Shown: piece after piece, positions 14,101 through 23,944 of the stretch | How the letters are laid out: every line of letters begins with the position of its first letter | How positions within the stretch are numbered: the stretch's first letter is position 1 | Assembly (NCBI GenBank): GCA_003116995.1 | Contig: BDSL01000025.1 | Span: 558,001 to 622,000 of the forward strand | Length of the DNA stretch: 64,000 nt | Direction: 5' to 3' | Source: Yamagishiella unicocca | Taxonomy: Eukaryota; Chlorophyta; Chlorophyceae; Chlamydomonadales; Volvocaceae | The notes under the pieces: model-generated | Database searches by the model: none | What the model saw: the letters and a program-made list of their open reading frames with translations, nothing else | Told to the model about the DNA's origin: nothing | Program-made: the position numbers and the translations under genes

Positions 14101-14321
14101 CGCTGGCGTCGTTACAGCAGCAGCGCAGGCAGCCGCCGCCTCCTGCCCTCGCTCCCGTGCGGGCGCTGCCGCAGCAGCAGCCGGCGATGGCGGCGGCGGC
14201 AGTCGTTCATCCCGTTGAGCCAACTGCAGTCGCGATCGAGCCCGCTGTTGCGGCGGCGGCGGCAGCGGCAGCCGGCAACGACCCTACTGAGCTGCTCCAG
14301 TTGCAAATGCCGGAGCACTAG
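2533..14321 (+). CDS. TKL-type protein kinase (MAPKKK-like), about 1,293 residues
   Basis: Probable Ser/Thr kinase of the tyrosine-kinase-like group. Exons: 2533-2952, 3511-3605, 4276-4611, 5084-5246, 5439-5984, 6658-6940, 7831-8040, 8446-8540, 9274-9353, 9753-9816, 10071-10322, 10650-10712, 10945-11062, 11420-11571, 11958-12071, 12340-12493, 12745-12816, 12978-13042, 13472-13542, 13793-14321. All 19 junctions agree in phase (3,882 nt). The catalytic domain covers residues 755-1150: glycine loop GRGGQGVV split by an intron, Lys780 in TAVKVI, alpha-C Glu in AMELV, HCDLKPAN (non-RD, Cys for Arg) near 974, SDFG at 999-1002, AYMAPE at 1052-1057, and a closing CW...RPT block. A Gly-rich insert follows beta-3. 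The N-terminal 750 residues contain several conserved-looking blocks (LHDFVTCLLEAVPELL, VLQAVATEMQQLLG) that resemble the GAF-like sensor regions of algal TKL kinases; that part is inference. The C-terminus is poly-Gln/Pro. Substrate unknown; no signal peptide or membrane segment seen. Confidence 0.87.
3324..3374 (+). repeat. Dispersed intronic repeat, copy 1
   Basis: Intron copy of a family with core GAGGAAGACCCGTGGATGCC, then an A-run, then GTTTAGAACAGACG. Here it reads AAGGAAGACCCGTGT...CCGTTTAGGACAGACG. Other copies lie near 4988, 7699 (reverse), 8682, 13062 and 15319. Confidence 0.6.
3946..4096. repeat. 26-bp tandem repeat in kinase intron
   Basis: Nearly six copies of a 26-bp unit (CACGCATACACACGCCACCG then GATAAG) lie in the intron between 3605 and 4276. 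They are almost identical, which indicates recent expansion. Confidence 0.9.
4625..4688. repeat. GGGCT pentamer array
   Basis: About 13 units of GGGCT/GAGCT lie directly after a splice donor in the kinase gene. A shorter run of the same pentamer recurs near 10345-10375, again just after a donor. Confidence 0.8.
5994..6180. repeat. Purine tract (G-rich) in kinase intron
   Basis: About 180 nt almost purely of G and A, made of GGGGAA and GGGGGA units, beginning just after the donor at 5984. Many closely spaced G-runs could form quadruplexes on the coding strand. Confidence 0.85.
6971..7215. repeat. Dispersed repeat, two tandem copies in kinase intron
   Basis: Two diverged copies, about 118 bp apart, each begin with GAATCAATCCACGGCC and continue into a GGCGGCG...AGAGGCGCGGCA segment. 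The second copy ends GGCAACGTTGACTGTAGCC. A third copy with the same ending lies at about 40779-40900. Confidence 0.7.
7376..7470. repeat. CCACCG trinucleotide-type repeat
   Basis: Imperfect CCA/CCG repeat of about 95 nt inside an intron of the kinase gene. It is open in several frames but not joined to any exon. Confidence 0.8.
7699..7772 (-). repeat. Dispersed intronic repeat, copy in reverse orientation
   Basis: The reverse complement contains GAGACCCGTGGTTGCCAG, an A-run, and CCGTTTAGAACAGACG. This is the same family as at 3324 and 8682 but on the opposite strand. Confidence 0.65.
8138..8174. repeat. GT microsatellite in kinase intron
   Basis: Uninterrupted GT dinucleotide run of about 36 nt, 100 nt downstream of a splice donor. 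A shorter GT run follows the donor at 9816. Confidence 0.9.
8682..8748 (+). repeat. Dispersed intronic repeat, copy 3
   Basis: Reads TCGAGGAAGACCCGTGGATG, then CCAGAAAAAACAGTTCAGAACGG, with the last 13 nt duplicated downstream. It is the clearest copy of the family. Confidence 0.7.
11231..11395. repeat. 50-bp tandem repeat in kinase intron
   Basis: Three full copies, starting at 11231, 11281 and 11331, of a 50-bp unit beginning CCTCCCAGGGGGTACGGGGG and ending TTTCCTGCCCAC, plus a partial fourth. They lie in the intron before exon 14. Confidence 0.9.
12150..12235. repeat. 29-bp tandem repeat in kinase intron
   Basis: About three copies of a G-rich unit containing GGAGCGAGGGCGGGGGAGCA, followed by GGGGGTTTC. 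They lie in the intron just downstream of the catalytic-loop exon. Confidence 0.75.
13338..13468. repeat. Pyrimidine tandem repeat in kinase intron
   Basis: Repeats of CTCACTCCCCCTCACCCC...CTACCCT with a period near 26 bp run directly into the acceptor of the exon at 13472, serving as an extended polypyrimidine tract. Confidence 0.75.
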
Positions 14322-15530
14322 CAGCTCGCTTCGCTCTTGGCCGGAGGTGGTGCTGGTGTTGGTGTCAAGTCCGGAGGCCGGAGGTGGTGTTGGTGTTGAG
14401 GAGGCGGTGTTCCACCCCGTCTGCGCTGTCAGCATCACGAGCTAGCAGCTACCCGTTGCGCTGCCAGCTGGCGCCGTGGTGGCAGTGACAGGCTGCGGCT
14501 GCGCCTTGCGTTTCCGCAGCTCGTCCTTCAAAACTCGCTTGCGCTTGTTGGTGGATTAGTGAGGCGCAGACACGCCCGAAAGGCGGGTGGGAGGCGACGA
14601 GTTGGGCAGTGCTAGCGGGCTGGGTGGGTGGGCTACTGAAAGAGGGACGCGCATGCCGCGTGGGAAGAATTGGAAGAGCAGTCGATTACTTGGGTTGGAT
14701 TGGATGTGTTCGCCCTTCCCCCGGCCGGCCAATTTTACGCGGAGCCGAGCCGAGATGTCCGTTGCATTCGTACAGTGGTATCTTAGGGTAAGGCTCCGAG
14801 ACCACACACCTTGCTAGTAACAGCCAACCGAACGTCGCGAATTCCGTCTTTCGCCTTTTCAGTGGGGAGGTGGGGAGTGGCGGGGCGGAGGGGTGAGGGA
14901 GCTGAGGGGTAATGAAGCGGAGGGGAGTGGTAAGGGGAGTGGTAAGGGGAGTGGTAAGGGGAAGGGGTAATGAAGCGGAGGGGAGGGATAAGGGGAGTGG
15001 TAAGGGGAAGGGGCAATGGGAGTGGAAAGGAGAGGGGGTAATGGAAAGCGGTAAGGGGAGTGGTAAGGGAAAGTGGTAATGGAAGTGGGAATGGGAAGTG
15101 GGAATGGGAAGTTGCTGTATGAAGGCGCGCGATGGCCGTTGCCGGTGCAGTGTGGGCGGCCTTTCCCGCATCAGTCGCTCGTTGACGGCGCGATGGCCGT
15201 ACCTTTGGGTTTCAGAGCCACAGGGATGCAGTGCTCGCTCCTTGCACCTTATACGTCCCACGCGTGGCTGCGGGGTCGAGCGTGGATTGATTCGCGATGC
15301 CTACATGTTGAGGGGGGGTTCGAGGAAGGCCCATGGATGCCCGTGAGGGGGGGAGACGGGGCCGAAATCTCAACGATCCCACAGTTCCGGTCTGGAGGGA
15401 AGGACGGCGCCGAGCATGCGTGTCGGGCGGTGGGAGCATGTTGGGGCTGGGGACGGGGTTTGTCACTGTTGCGGCATGAGGCATGAGTCGGCGTATGCCG
15501 AGGACTGAGCCCGTCCTGGCGGACCGTTGG
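14322..15530. other. 3' flank of the kinase gene
   Basis: No gene seen. It holds the presumed 3'UTR of the kinase, a purine-rich GGGGAGTGGTAA-type repeat at about 14876-15115, and another copy of the dispersed GAGGAAGGCCCATGGATGCC motif at 15319-15342. Confidence 0.4.
14876..15115. repeat. Purine-rich imperfect tandem repeat
   Basis: Units of GGGGAGTGGTAA and GGGAATGGGAAGT repeat irregularly over about 240 nt. Non-coding, downstream of the kinase stop codon. Confidence 0.75.
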
Positions 15531-18500
15531 GGCGCAGGGGACTAAGGTGGTAATGTAGTTTGTCCTCCCTCCCGTACGTCTTAGTAAGTCGCGATGTTGG
15601 TAAATAGCCGCATTCAATGTGTCTGGGCCATCGCATGCGGCGGGCAACCCTCGATTGTGGGGCGCGCTGACGTCCGATGGTGGGGATGGTCCGACCCCGG
15701 CACCGTTGACCTTGTGTCAATGCTCGTCCATGATGATGTCGTACATTCGGGGCAGGTGACCGCCCGTATTGGTAGCCTTCCTTCCCCCGATGCTACGTCC
15801 GGTGTGGGCGCCAAGACCCGGAAGGGGCCCCACGTTGAGAGGCGGGATGGTCGAACCCACCGGGAATGGACGCCAGCGGGCCGACAATAAATTCATGATA
15901 TCGGCAGATCAAGTGTTCTTGATCTCCGGACAAACGTTTTATGCGCATGATGGTTCGGCGAGAATCCTGCAGCAATCCTTCTGTCTGTTTGGCGCCCCGA
16001 AAAAGGGCCTTCAGGTTGAGTGCCTGCTGCTGAACGCATGAATGAAGCCGTGGGGGCACCGGGTTGTTGTGATGGTTGTGTAGCGGATGAAGTCGCTAGA
16101 GATGAGAAGGACCGGTGCCAGGCACTCTGGCTTTGTGCAGCTGCCGCGGCGCGCGTGTGCTTATCCGGAAAAAAATGGTATCTGACAGAGCATGCGTAGG
16201 TTGCAGAGATGAAGGGGCTGTGGGAGGGCTCGCTTTCGTCGTGCGCCCGGTCACCCCCCCCCCCAACGGAAGCCACCCTGCTCTCACACTTTGAAACGGC
16301 CGCGGGCGAGAGTTCCATACGCCTGCTGTCAAGCAGGCACGCGGGGTCCTACTACCCTCACTTGTCGGCGTCCCCACACTGTACACTCGCGCTGAACATG
16401 GTGTCGGGCACTGTTTTTTCGTTTCATAAGTTTTTGGTACTGGTGCACGCACGATGCCGCCGTGCCGTGCCACTGATGCCGCGCCGTGCCTGGCGGTGTG
16501 ATGTGCGAACGCGGGACGCCGTGTTTACATGTACTGCCCTCACTTACAGTCGAAATAAGTTTTGCGTGCAGCTGACTTCACGATGCTAGCGTCGTTGCCC
16601 TCATGGCTGTGGACCGTCAGGAGGTCGAGTGAGGTCACATGAGGTGCTGAAGTATGTCGCTGAAGTTTCTGGGATCCCTGCACGTTCCGGCTGGCTGAGG
16701 GCCGACGCATAACGACATTGCTGTCGCATTTGGCTCAACTAATGAGGAAGGGAGCCCATGTACGGTGTGATGACATCGCGCATTCAGTGCAGGGCCGCGG
16801 TGGAGTGATTTATGTGGGATTGTCGGCCGGCCGCGGCGATGGTCATGTTAGTAACGACTTGCTAAGCGATTTTCGTGAGCGCACGCGCGCGCCCCAGATG
16901 TTTGCTGAAGAAGCCATGTCGCTTCCAAGCTGGATCGCATCCCGCTTCTCGCTTGAGGCAGATCGCTCGGCCCCTACTCACGAAGGCGCACATAAAACGC
17001 GATGTATCTGCTGTTTGGCCGTCAGGATCGGCCGTTTAAGATCCGCAAGTGGCTGCATTTGTGCGCCTGCGGCGCCTTCGCCTGTTGTGTCGTGTTGAGG
17101 AAGATGTGTCAAGTTGTAGAAGGGTGGATAGCCGACCTCGCTAGTATGCCTACTGCCCGGCTCTGCATCAGACCTGGACCGGATGCTACTATTGTGCCAG
17201 ATTTCTAGAGTTACTCACTCTGGGGTCGTGAATGAAAATGGGAGGCATGAAAATGGTTTCCCGGGCCGGACGTGTGTGCGTGGTGCAGGTATACCGATGG
17301 TTGTAAACGTTGGTTGGTTGAGAGGTTTCCTGGTGCGGCTTGGTGAGTCAACGAGGGCAGTCGCATCCGCGAGCGTGGGGCATACTCGAGGTTGCTTGTG
17401 ATGAGTGGTAGTATGAACGGGTCTGGTTGGTGAGGAAGTTATAAGGTTCGGTGATTAGCCGAGGCAACCAACCGAGGGCTATTGGCTGAGGCCACTGCTG
17501 GCGCAGCCTGCATGATTTCTTTAGCGCACTGTTTTGCGTACTTTCAGGCCGCTGCTCCTTGGCCGCTGCTTCTTGGCCGCTGCTTCTTTTCTACGACAGC
17601 AGTGGCAGCACTTTATGTGAACAGCCCCTTGAGCGCGTCTTTAGGACTGGAGGTGTGTTGTGACTGTACTTAATCAGCACTAAGGATTTGCATTGTCAGC
17701 TGCTGGGAAGGGGTTCCAAGCGTGCGAATAACAGATGCGGGCGAGGTAGACTTGGAACTCGTCCTGCTGTCATGGGCCTGAACGTCCCAAGTTCTGCTGG
17801 GCTTGTTCCGGCTGAAGTGACAGCGGGCCGGTGTTGTTTCCCGCCGCCATCGAGACAGGCGCGGCCTACATGTTGCCCTTTGTCGGGACATTTTCCCCGC
17901 CTCCACGCCCGAGGCGCGGCTGCAGCGCGATGCAGCTGCGCTTGTTCCCAGTGTTGAGGCCGGCTTAGGTGTGAGGGTGCGGCCGAGCCGACGTGGTGAT
18001 TGCTGTATGGTGGCTGCTGGCACCTGTAAGTTCGGCAATCCATCCGCCCAGCTGCTCAGTGCGATTCGCAGCGGCCGTGCCGTAGGACAAGTCCCGCCCA
18101 ACCTACCTGACGTTTCCTGCACCGCCTGAAGGCTTGTGCAGCTGGCAGCTTGGTCCTTGCCGCCATGAAAGAGAGGATGTTTGTGACCCCTGGTGTGACC
18201 CGAACTTGCCGTACGAGCGTCGTACATGCGCCGTAAGCCTTCCAGGGTGCTGCCCTACGTCATATCTTGTACTTGGTACTTGGTACTTGGTGCTTAAAAC
18301 GCAATTATTGCATTCGTTGCCACCGGGCATATAGCGGCGCTTGACGGCCTGCAACACGCAGGTGTTCAGGCGGCTCTGGCCTGGGGTGAAGTGAAGGAGC
18401 ATTCCCATGAGGCGGGATGCGCTGAGGTGGCACAGCTGCGCCCAGGGCCCCAGACGGGCCCTCTGGATCCCTGCATCGAGCCCAGCCACCAACACAACCA

Positions 18501-19609
18501 GTCCCTCCACCACCAGCACACCCAAAGCCTTAGCCAGCATGAGCTGCCTGACCGCTACCCTGGGCCGAACCCGCTCCCGGGTTAGCAGCCGGGAGGCCTC
18601 CTGTTGCAACAGCAGCAGCAGCAGTAGCAGGCAGTGTTACAACAGCAGCACGTCGCGCGGAGCACTGCCGTACACAGTCGTACACCGTCGTACGCAGCCA
18701 TGAGCACGGCCGCGCAGTACCTGGATCATGCCGCCGCCGCCTCGACGCCCTTGCTCACGACCCTGTCAGCCACTCAGCCTCATGCTGTTCTACACCCTTT
18801 TTGCGAGGTGTCTCCCTGTGTCTCCAGTTGCGTGGCATGACGCTTACGGGCCCTACTTGCAATGGGGCTCGAATGGTATGCCTCATGGAGACAGGTATGA
18901 GGTTGGCATTGTCATGCGCACGCAGATATGATACGTGCAAGCCACTGGAAGGAGGATGCCCACACGCAAGTAAGACGGTGGGCCGTATCCGTATACCAGA
19001 AGTAAGGATAAGAGGGTGAGGCATGCGACCCTTCCTTGGTTTGGGCAACTTACGGGGGCTTGCTTAGCACCGGAGTTTTTTTAATCATTTTGCAGGACTC
19101 TCCCCTGGCTAGCACAAGCGCTTGCCTGTTGGGAGTTAACGGTTGGCCGTAAGAGGGGGCATTACAGCTTTACAGGCAGACGGCCGCAGCCAGTAGCACA
19201 TGTATGAGCGATCATTTGTTTAGCTTATCGTAGCAGCAACGGGACCGTACTCAAGGTAGAGCCGACGTTGATCTTGTCTAAGGAGCTTCGGTATTGCGTC
19301 GGGCTTGACGGCAACCTAGTTGCAGGTGTAAATATGCCACCCAACAGTAGCATTTTGATTTGTCCCAGGTATTACTGTTGCCCACACGACACAGCGTTCC
19401 TTCGATCTACCGCGCAGGACTTGCCAGCTCACGACCCACACATTCGTATCCCAGGAAGCTACAGTTCCATAATAATTGTTCAGGCCTTCTGTCCTAATTG
19501 TGTCTAGTACCATAAGTACCTGCTTTCCCAAAAGTGATTACCTCACTCCTCTCGCTACTTTCCCGTGGAAGCTTGAACTATCATCCTCTTTGCACAATCA
19601 CAAGAAGCC
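15531..19609. other. Long stretch without a recognisable gene
   Basis: Base composition is less GC-biased than in the genes on either side. Open frames are short (about 60-185 residues) and none shows a family motif or a chain of phase-consistent exons. A frame at 18407-18703 is Thr/Ser/Pro-rich, and a minus frame at 18609-18103 is hydrophobic in part; neither is convincing. The region probably holds decayed repeats and the 5' flank of the gene at 19610. Confidence 0.35.
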
Positions 19610-21098
19610 ATGGATAAAAATCGGGGCCCAGGTGACGCGGGGCCAAGCGGCTTTCGCAACATTGAGCCTGTAAGCCGTGAACAGCGCCAGGCCTCGGGCG
19701 ACAAAGACTACCTCGAAAAGTCTCGTATTCAAGCTCGTCGAAGAGGGCCTTTGCAGCCTCCGGAGAATGTGGTCGGAAACCCAGTAGTGCCGCCGCGTAA
19801 CGCGCCATCATATTGCGACGACCACGATAGGTTCAACCGCGACGTGGCCGGGAACAATCACCAGCAAAAGCAGCAAACGCTACAGAAGAAAGAGGTAAGG
19901 ATCTGGCAGGGGCGCGGTGGGTGGGGGGGAGGTGCAGCGGCATATGAATTTTACGCCCGGGGGGAAGCATGCAACGAACCGAGAATTTATGCTTGACTAA
20001 CGACCAATAGCCATCTAGCCAGCCAGCAGCACCTTCCCCCCCACATCACCGACGGCTGACGCCGCAGCGTAATTCGGGGAGCTAGGCCTCATCCAGCCCC
20101 CCAATCCTCCGACCCCCCCTCCTCCTCTGTTCGGCAACGAACCCACACGGCAGAGCACTGAGCTGACGGAGAAGATACCATCACAGAACCGCAGCAAGTG
20201 TGCCTTGCCCTGCAATGCGGGATGTATGCGACATCGTATCCTGCTCTGCAATGGCTGATGGATTTTGACGACGTGTGCTGCTGTTGTTGTAATTATTACA
20301 GTGGGCTCCAGACCTTAAAAGGTAGAGCCATCGGGCGCATCGCCTGACACTGCCGTGTCCTGCCACGCTTGTTCGCTCGCAGGAGCTGTACGCAGTAAAA
20401 CGGGCGGAGAACTACCAGCGGGAGAGCGGCATCTGGGCGAGCGACCAAGCGGTGGAGCGGCGGGAGGCAGCGCGGTACGAGACGGCGCGCAGTGCGGGCA
20501 CGGGCGCGCGCCGAAACCAGGGCGGGGAGTCGTACAACATCATCTCGCTCAACTACAACACGAACAGCGGGGGCCAGGCCCTCTCGTCCAAGGTGCGGCC
20601 TGACTGGCGGGCTTGAGAGGAATAGAGGCAATGCGGCCCCTGCTGGGCCTGGCTCTGCGAGCAGGTCCAAAGCCAGCCGCACATGGAGGCTAGAGGGAGG
20701 TCGCAACAGAGGCAATGGCAGGGAGGAGGGCTAGCCCGTGCTTACAAGACGCCGTTGTCGTGGTCATTGTCGTTGTCGTTGACAGTTAGTACGGCATTGC
20801 GTGGGTCGTGGCTCACGTCCCTTCGTCCGAACCACCAACGACCTGGCAAGTCATCATCCACACGCGTCTGGGAAGCTCACACACCATCTTGCACCGCCCG
20901 CCACACCGCAGAACCCTGCCCCCGTCTCCTCCCGTGCCCGCCGCGCCCCTCTTCCGCACCCCCCAGGACTCGGCTGTCCGGGAGCACCGGCAGGATCGCG
21001 CCGCGAACCTGTACTCCAAGTCCCACAGCGTCGCTCATAACATCATCACCGGGGAGCCCCTCAAGATGCCCATGCCCACAAAGCCGCAGCAGCATTGA
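19610..21098 (+). CDS. Conserved-looking 208-residue protein of unknown function
   Basis: Three exons, 19610-19894, 20383-20592 and 20967-21098, splice in phase 0 throughout to 627 nt (208 residues plus TGA). Donors are GAG|GTAAGG and AAG|GTGCGG; acceptors are CTCGCAG and CCCCCAG. The protein is hydrophilic and basic, with no signal peptide or membrane span. The N-terminal part (residues 1-95) is rich in Arg, Gln, Asn and Pro. Residues 96-150 look helical (KRAENYQRESGIWASDQAVE). The last 60 residues carry the most family-like blocks, SYNIISLNYNTNSGGQAL and YSKSHSVAHNIITGEP. The N-I-I-S/T-G-E-P style recalls small microtubule- or cilium-associated proteins, but I cannot name a family. It converges on the minus-strand membrane-protein gene ending at 21403. 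Confidence 0.72.
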
Positions 21099-21213
21099 CG
21101 CGCGCGGGGCGGTGCGTTTCAGGCAGGCGGGAACCCCGGGTGGTCAGTGTAGATCGCGGCAAGCGTGGATCTCGACAAGTGTATACATCATATGAAGCCT
21201 GGATCTCGGCGGC

Positions 21214-21218
21214 TGTAA
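21214..21218 (+). terminator. TGTAA poly(A) signal
   Basis: TGTAA, the usual polyadenylation signal of chlamydomonad algae, lies 116 nt after the stop codon at 21098. The placement is typical; no transcript evidence is available. Confidence 0.45.
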
Positions 21219-21402
21219 GCCGCTGGTAATCAACCGCTCGCAGCCGCAGGCAGCCACAGCAGGGGCCGCAGCAGCAGCAGCAGCAGCAGCGGCAGCAGGG
21301 GTAACAGTGGCCACAGGGCCAACCGGGTCAGCGATAGCTGTGGGTCGGGGAGGCTTGGCACACGCCGATGATGGGGTGCTCTTCGCGGCTGCGGCAGCCA
21401 CG

Positions 21403-23489
21403 TTACTTGCTTTTCTCTTGGTCGATCTGGCAGCGCACGTAAACGTCGTACAGCCCCAGCGTTCCGAACACGAAGCCCTGGGGCGGACACGGGTGCACGA
21501 GGTGCCCCAAAGGGGGTTAGGGGTGGTGAGAGAGAGTGAAGTGGTGGGCAATGGTGGACAGGGAGGGTGCAGTCACCAGCAGCTCATGCAGGGGTGTGAT
21601 CCAATGCACCATACCGTGGCTGTGATTTACATAATGGATCTGCCCTCGCTGGAACCGTGGGGTGATGCTGCTCTGCCGCATCAGCATATGCGCAAAACTG
21701 CTTGTGTGATGTGCGGAGAGCGCGTGCGCTGAAGATGGGTTGCGCTTCTGAGCCATGCTTGGTGGGTCCCACACGGCGATTGTGTAGCTGTAGGGACCAG
21801 CCCTTTGAGGCGCTGGCACCTTGAGAGGGGCTGGACCGTAGTCGCGATAATGCATTGAATATGTAGGCAGGTAGAAAAGATGCTTCGAACACAGATGGAC
21901 AGGTCTTCGCGGCCGCTCGGCCGCCGTCTGTGGGATAGGGTAGGGTCGTGCACACCCAAGAAGCTCTCGGAGCTGGGGGGTCTGCGACCCCCAGGACCCC
22001 CAGGACCATCATGAGGTAGACCTCGTAGACCTGTACCATTTGCTAGCGCTCATATGTGCGATCAACAACCCTGTTGAGGCCTAAGCCGGCTGCGTGAAGC
22101 GGCATGGCTGCAGCCTTAGTGCTTGTAATAGAGGCCTCGTCACGCGGCCACACACGTATCTTGGGTCCCGTGGCCAGGCCCGGCCCGCCCAGGCCCCATT
22201 CCAAACCCCAGCCTAGGACCTCCAAAGGGCCTCGCCCTGCGCTGTCGCTCCTACCTTCACCCCCGCCAGCAATGGTGGGTAGCCAGACTGGACGGCCAGC
22301 CGAACAGTGATCGCCGCCACAACCGAGTGACCCACTACGATGAACCACCAGGCCTGCTGCAGCAGCAGCTCCTGGCCTGCAGGGGCACGGCAGGTGGGGA
22401 GCTGCTGTTGGCGAGTGGGCGCGGCTGTTTTCCATCGCACCGGCTGTGGGCGGCACGGTTGTTTCCCATCACACCGGCTTGTTTTCCATCGCACCGGTTG
22501 GGGCGCAGCGGGGTTCCAGCGCAGGTGTCGCTGTTGTGGGAATGGCCCTTAGTCAGAAAGGTAGGCACACCGGCACACTGGGTGCGGGGCCTGCACCCCG
22601 GATATTAACGGCTTAGCGGCTGTAAATCAAGACGCCGGGCACTGTCCGAGCCACGCACCTGTGGTCAGCACGCCAATGCGGCTCCAGTCGCCAGAGAAGC
22701 CGGCGTCCACAAGCCCGGCGAAAAACTGCGGGCATGGCCGTACAGGTTGTACGGCAAGAGAGGGGCCGGCGCAAGGTTGCTTGGGCACCACAGCATATAC
22801 CAGCGGCGGCGATCCAGGGTGGCCAGCTGGACTAGTGGACGCCCTAGGGGGCCGTGGGGACGGACGACACAGCATCTGGTGCAACGCCATCTGCTTGCGG
22901 CTTTAGGAAATGAGGTAATCAGGGGCTACCTGTGAGGATGAGGCATCTGCTGCGATACTCAAGCGGCCCCTCACGGCCTCATTGCAGGCAGCACGCCGCC
23001 AACTTCAACGCCCAGCCCAGCAGGGCGCATCCGCATTCCCCGACCCTGGCCCCCTGCCACAACCCACCACGAGTTCAGCGGCCTGGACCGCGTTGTACAG
23101 CCCGCTGCTGATGGATCTGCATGCCAGAATAACCGGGTGAAGTTTGAAAGGGGAGTGAAGTAGGGGAGCTCAGTAGGGCCAAGCTTCTGCTAGGGCGTCC
23201 TTGGGTCCAGCACCCACAGCTGCGTGGCGGGATTGTCGCGACCCAGCCCGACGATGCACAGGCATTTCCGTGCTTACATTTCTGTTGGCCATAATCTATA
23301 TGAGCTCGGAGCCGGCCATCGGTCCTCCGAACTGGCCATGGCGAGCACGCCGCGTCTGGCAGAGACTCTAGCAACGGCGCCTGGCCTAGCGACTGCCGCA
23401 TGTAAATAACGATAATTCTTGCTATCATAGCTACGGCGCAGCGAAGGACTGCTGCTGAGGCTAGATGTCGGGACGCTGCAAGCGTACAT
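21403..23489 (-). CDS. Probable organelle-targeted membrane protein, 199 residues
   Basis: Six exons on the minus strand, 23489-23278, 23116-23068, 22725-22659, 22376-22255, 22030-21956 and 21477-21403, add to exactly 600 nt with matching phases. The N-terminus (MYACSVPTSSLSSSPSLRRS, then Ala/Arg-rich to about residue 50) is rich in Ser, Arg and Ala with no acidic residue before Asp22, as in chloroplast transit peptides. Downstream come the block LVDAGFSGDWSRIGVLTT (92-109), a hydrophobic helix WWFIVVGHSVVAAITVRLAV (about 118-137), a second VYLMMVLGVLGV (about 154-165), and a final GFVFGTLGLYDVYV. The tail QIDQEKSK is charged. It looks like a small plastid or thylakoid membrane protein conserved in photosynthetic eukaryotes; function unknown. 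The fifth exon's 3' end (donor TGG|GTGTGC) is the weakest boundary. Confidence 0.62.
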
Positions 23490-23944
23490 TGTGAGACTGG
23501 AACGCGGTTACGCAGCCGTTACAGAAACCCGTTCGCTGTAGCTAGGTAAGGACTCTCGTTCCGTAGGGCCCTGGAGTGTTCTTTCCCTGGTCGTTTGGGC
23601 AACTGACGTGTCGTATTGGTTCAGTCCTTTGATGCTCTCGATGCGCGAACTCTAAAGCAGGCCCTCTTTATACATAAATATTCGTGCGCTAGCCTAGTCA
23701 CAGTGATGCTCTGCCTAAACATTGCTCACGAAACCTTGCTCACTTGGTACACGTCTCAAGCTGCATTCGATTATTACAGCTTGACCACACCCGACCACAC
23801 AGGGGGACACGCAGGCACTGGCACACGCGCCCCCCCCCCCTAGCCCAGCCACCCCATCCTCGCACCCTCTCCCAGCCCATCCCACGCAACACAAAACGTT
23901 TCCAGCTTCTTCCCCCAGCTCCAAAGCGAGCGTTCCGTTCCCAA
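23490..23944. other. Intergenic region between two minus-strand genes
   Basis: It holds the 3'UTR of ALG6 and the promoter region of the membrane-protein gene. Apart from a possible poly(A) signal no feature stands out. Confidence 0.4.
23774..23778 (-). terminator. TGTAA poly(A) signal, ALG6
   Basis: On the minus strand TGTAA lies about 170 nt past the ALG6 stop codon, a normal distance for this group of algae. Confidence 0.4.
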
